From an uncultured bacterium (GTDB taxonomy: Bacteria; Cyanobacteriota; Vampirovibrionia; Gastranaerophilales; Gastranaerophilaceae), in contig CACZCH010000004.1 in the NCBI GenBank assembly GCA_902779645.1, positions 1 through 64,000 of the forward strand: a DNA stretch of 64,000 bases, written 5' to 3'. A program made the translations under genes and the position numbers. The notes below the pieces were generated by a model. The model did not search any database, was not told the origin of the DNA, and saw only the letters and a program-made list of their open reading frames with translations. This document shows, in pieces, positions 61,930 through 64,000 of the stretch. The first letter of the stretch is position 1; each line of letters begins with the position of its first letter.

Positions 61930-63198
61930 ATGAACAAGCCTGAATTACTTATGCCTGCGGGCAATATAGAAAAATTAAAATATGCGGTCAAATATGGCGC
62001 TGATGCGGTCTATCTTGGCGTAGTTGATTTTAGCCTGAGAGCGATGAGAAAAGGCGAATTGATTACTATGGATAATTTAAAATTCGCAATTGATACGGCT
62101 CACCAAATGGGTGCAAAAGTTTATTTAACCTTGAATATTTTCGGGTTTAACAGTGATATAAATGCTCTTGAAGGGTGTATGGATAAAATATCCGATTCAA
62201 ATCCTGATGCTCTTATTATAAGCGACCCCGGAATTATGAGATTAGCTCAAAAATATATGCCGAAAACTCAGATACACGTTTCTACTCAGGCAAATATTTT
62301 AAATTACGAAGCTGTTGAATTCTGGCAGGATATTGGGGCAACAAGGTGTATTTTAGCCCGTGAACTTCCTATTAAAGATGTTGCAGAGATAAAAAGACGA
62401 GTACCTGATATGGAGCTTGAATGCTTTATACATGGTGCTCAGTGTGTGTCTTTTTCAGGAAGATGCTTGTTGAGTGATTATATGACCGGAGGAGAAAGAA
62501 AAGCAAATTCCGGTAACTGTTCTCAACCCTGCAGATGGAGCTACAAGCTTCTTGAAGAAACAAGACCAAATGAGTATCAAGAAATTGTTCAAGATGACAA
62601 AGGGACGCATATTCTTTCTACAAAGGATTTGTGTCTTGTAAAACACTTGAAAGAGATGATAGAAGCAGGAATTGATTCTTTTAAGGTTGAAGGAAGAACA
62701 AAAAGTTTATACTATGTTTCCGCTGTTGCCAAAGCGTATAGAGAAGCAATTGACACGGTTCTTGAAAACCCAGAAGCTGATATGGAGCCGTATTTTGAAG
62801 AACTTCTAAAAGTCGGAAACAGAGGTTATACAACGGGATTCTATTTAGGTAACGGTGAATATCCGTCTGACGGATACAGCTATGATATTTCAAAAGGATT
62901 AGCCGGCGCTGATTTCTTATGTGAGATTTGGGATAAAGAAGGCGAGTATTACAGAATTAAAACAAAAAATAAATTTTACAAAAATGAAGATATAGAGCTT
63001 ATTACACCGAATGAAAAATTCATAACTCAGGTAACAGAAATAAAAGATTTGAAGGATGAAGAGCAAGAACTCGCAAATACTAATCATGAGCTTTTGGTTA
63101 AGCTATCTAAAGAACCTGAGAACTGGGAATACGGATTAATAAGAACAGTCGGGATAAAAAGCGGAGTTAATGAATCTTCAAAATGTGGATGCTCTTAA
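61930..63198 (+). CDS. U32 family peptidase (TrhP/YegQ type)
   Basis: 422 aa. PELLMPAGNIEKLKYAVKYG starts the TIM-barrel-like U32 domain; the family signature HGAQCVSFSGRCLLSDYMTG and the cysteines in GNCSQPCRW are present. Relatives called TrhP are needed for tRNA 5-hydroxyuridine formation together with an iron-sulfur site. The C terminus ends in KCGCS, which may bind metal. Peptidase activity is doubtful for this branch. It overlaps the GNAT-like gene by 4 bp, convergent. Confidence 0.9.
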   Translation: MNKPELLMPAGNIEKLKYAVKYGADAVYLGVVDFSLRAMRKGELITMDNLKFAIDTAHQMGAKVYLTLNIFGFNSDINALEGCMDKISDSNPDALIISDPGIMRLAQKYMPKTQIHVSTQANILNYEAVEFWQDIGATRCILARELPIKDVAEIKRRVPDMELECFIHGAQCVSFSGRCLLSDYMTGGERKANSGNCSQPCRWSYKLLEETRPNEYQEIVQDDKGTHILSTKDLCLVKHLKEMIEAGIDSFKVEGRTKSLYYVSAVAKAYREAIDTVLENPEADMEPYFEELLKVGNRGYTTGFYLGNGEYPSDGYSYDISKGLAGADFLCEIWDKEGEYYRIKTKNKFYKNEDIELITPNEKFITQVTEIKDLKDEEQELANTNHELLVKLSKEPENWEYGLIRTVGIKSGVNESSKCGCS

Positions 63199-63812
63199 AC
63201 CAGCGAATAGTACATTAAACCCATTGGAGCATCTTCAGGCTTAAGTTCGCCTGATAGAACGCGTTCCATTATTTTATTATTTTCTTCTTCAACGAACCTG
63301 AATCCGCATTTCCAATGTGTCAGAGCAGGGTTTGGAAATGAATTGTCTTCGAAAAGCTTTCCTGAATATAGAATAATTCTTCCTTCACACCCTTCATCTT
63401 TTGAAATTTCATATAATCTCTTAACAGCATTTTTATAAGCACCCTGTCTTGCAAATTCAGGTTTTATTTTTACGATATGCAAGTATATGTGGGGTTTAAG
63501 TCTTCTATCTCCGTTTGAATCTATACAAACATAATTATTCGGAAATTTATTTGAGTATCCTTCATAATTATATGCTCTGTATTCTGCGCCGAAAAGAGAA
63601 AAACGTTTATCTTCTATTGCATTAATATATTTGCCTTCAACAATCTTAGGATTGTTTAATAGAACTTCAGGCATGCCTTGTTTAAGTTCGATAATATCCT
63701 GTTTTAGCTCTTTAAGAATCGGCATATCGAATCTTATAGGCTTGGTTATACTGTGAAATTTTGTCAAAGCTTTTGTTTTTATATTACTAAAAGAGGTTAT
63801 TTTTTCTATCAT
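63195..63812 (-). CDS. GNAT-like acetyltransferase paralogue
   Basis: 205 aa. YLHIVKIKPEFARQGAYKNA gives the strand and the R-x-x-G-x-(Y/A) acetyl-CoA turn of GNAT enzymes; then a helix (VKRLYEISKDEGCEGRI), the strand ILYSG and ALTHWKCGFRFVEEENN. The ending PEDAPMGLMYYS matches PDIPAQIGMMYLP of the protein at 39183. Unlike that gene it has an ordinary-looking promoter (TATAAT-like box at about 63828), not the shared GCAATTTTT type. Confidence 0.6.
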   Translation of the reverse strand: MIEKITSFSNIKTKALTKFHSITKPIRFDMPILKELKQDIIELKQGMPEVLLNNPKIVEGKYINAIEDKRFSLFGAEYRAYNYEGYSNKFPNNYVCIDSNGDRRLKPHIYLHIVKIKPEFARQGAYKNAVKRLYEISKDEGCEGRIILYSGKLFEDNSFPNPALTHWKCGFRFVEEENNKIMERVLSGELKPEDAPMGLMYYSLV

Positions 63813-63900
63813 ATTTTTGTTCCTATTTTATTATAAACGTGTAAAAATTTTTTTTGACACGGGGCATAAATTATGTCACTATAAGTAAAGAGGAGTTTTT

Positions 63901-64000
63901 ATGTTTTTAAAACCGGATTATAACTTAAAGAATATTTACGAGATTAATTTTAATGAGCTTAAACAACAAGGGATAAAATGTATAATGTTTGATTTGGATT
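63901..64000 (+). CDS. YqeG-type HAD phosphatase, partial
   Basis: The 3' end is cut by the window edge. ATG with AGAGGAG upstream; the visible part starts MFLKPDYNLKNIY and ends in CIMFDLD, the D-x-D motif I start of HAD class IIIA phosphatases. The N-terminal pattern matches YqeG, a phosphatidylglycerophosphate phosphatase-like family. Confidence 0.75.
   Translation, partial: MFLKPDYNLKNIYEINFNELKQQGIKCIMFDLD

Overview
The window is an A+T-rich bacterial chromosome segment. The following features suggest a flagellated gut relative of Cyanobacteria, the Gastranaerophilales (Vampirovibrionia/'Melainabacteria'): a flagellar export operon (fliO-fliP-fliQ-fliR next to a FliM/FliN-type gene), a flagellin with a textbook sigma-28 promoter, pilT, a DAP-type cell-wall gene set (dapF, murF, murT, ldcA, a dacB-like carboxypeptidase), and many orphan proteins that begin with a short tag around F-G/K-x-K. 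That placement rests on remembered family traits, not on a search, and I hold it with moderate confidence.

Layout. (1) About 1-20.9 kb is an accessory region. It holds a membrane-anchored NACHT/STAND ATPase with two small genes (minus strand); a giant gene (5017-13605, with its reading frame continuing past a TGA to 14097); a Mu-type transposition module (XRE repressor, MuA-like transposase, MuB-like ATPase, integrase-like protein); and a three-gene AbiEi-AbiEii-SIR2 defence operon. (2) About 21-25.2 kb holds orphan genes, including a likely ADP-ribosyltransferase, secreted proteins and relics of a repeated peptide. (3) About 25.2-37.4 kb is mostly core: wecB, a GltD-like oxidoreductase, pilT, an ArsB/NhaD transporter, the flagellar export operon, mnmE and murF. 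(4) About 37.4-44.6 kb mixes tagged orphan proteins with glmS and two MITE-like repeats. (5) About 44.6-56.5 kb holds ahcY, flagellin, a dacB-like gene, a nitrilase, a lysophospholipid acyltransferase-like gene, a tagged GH77 glucanotransferase, dapF, hisS and ldcA. (6) About 56.5-64 kb holds two small regulated genes, tRNA-Ser(GCU), a transglutaminase-like protein, a broken REP-associated transposase with its palindromes, murT, a U32 peptidase, a GNAT-like protein and the start of a yqeG-like gene.

Main discovery candidates. First, the giant protein joins LysM, helical repeats, a hydrophobic hairpin, two phosphothreonine-lyase-like domains, three FHA-like (phosphothreonine-binding) domains and a J-domain with HPD. 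It is preceded by a sigma-28 type promoter, so it appears to be expressed with the flagellum. Domains that read phosphothreonine and domains that irreversibly erase it are therefore in one polypeptide. Second, at least four orphan genes (ADP-ribosyltransferase-like, transglutaminase-like, GNAT-like, and an 85-residue protein) share an unusual promoter, GCAATTTYT, then exactly 10 bp, then ATACTTTAT. This suggests a regulon of effector-like proteins under an unidentified sigma factor. Third, an AbiE toxin-antitoxin pair is translationally coupled to a SIR2-domain protein and preceded by four copies of an operator-like repeat.
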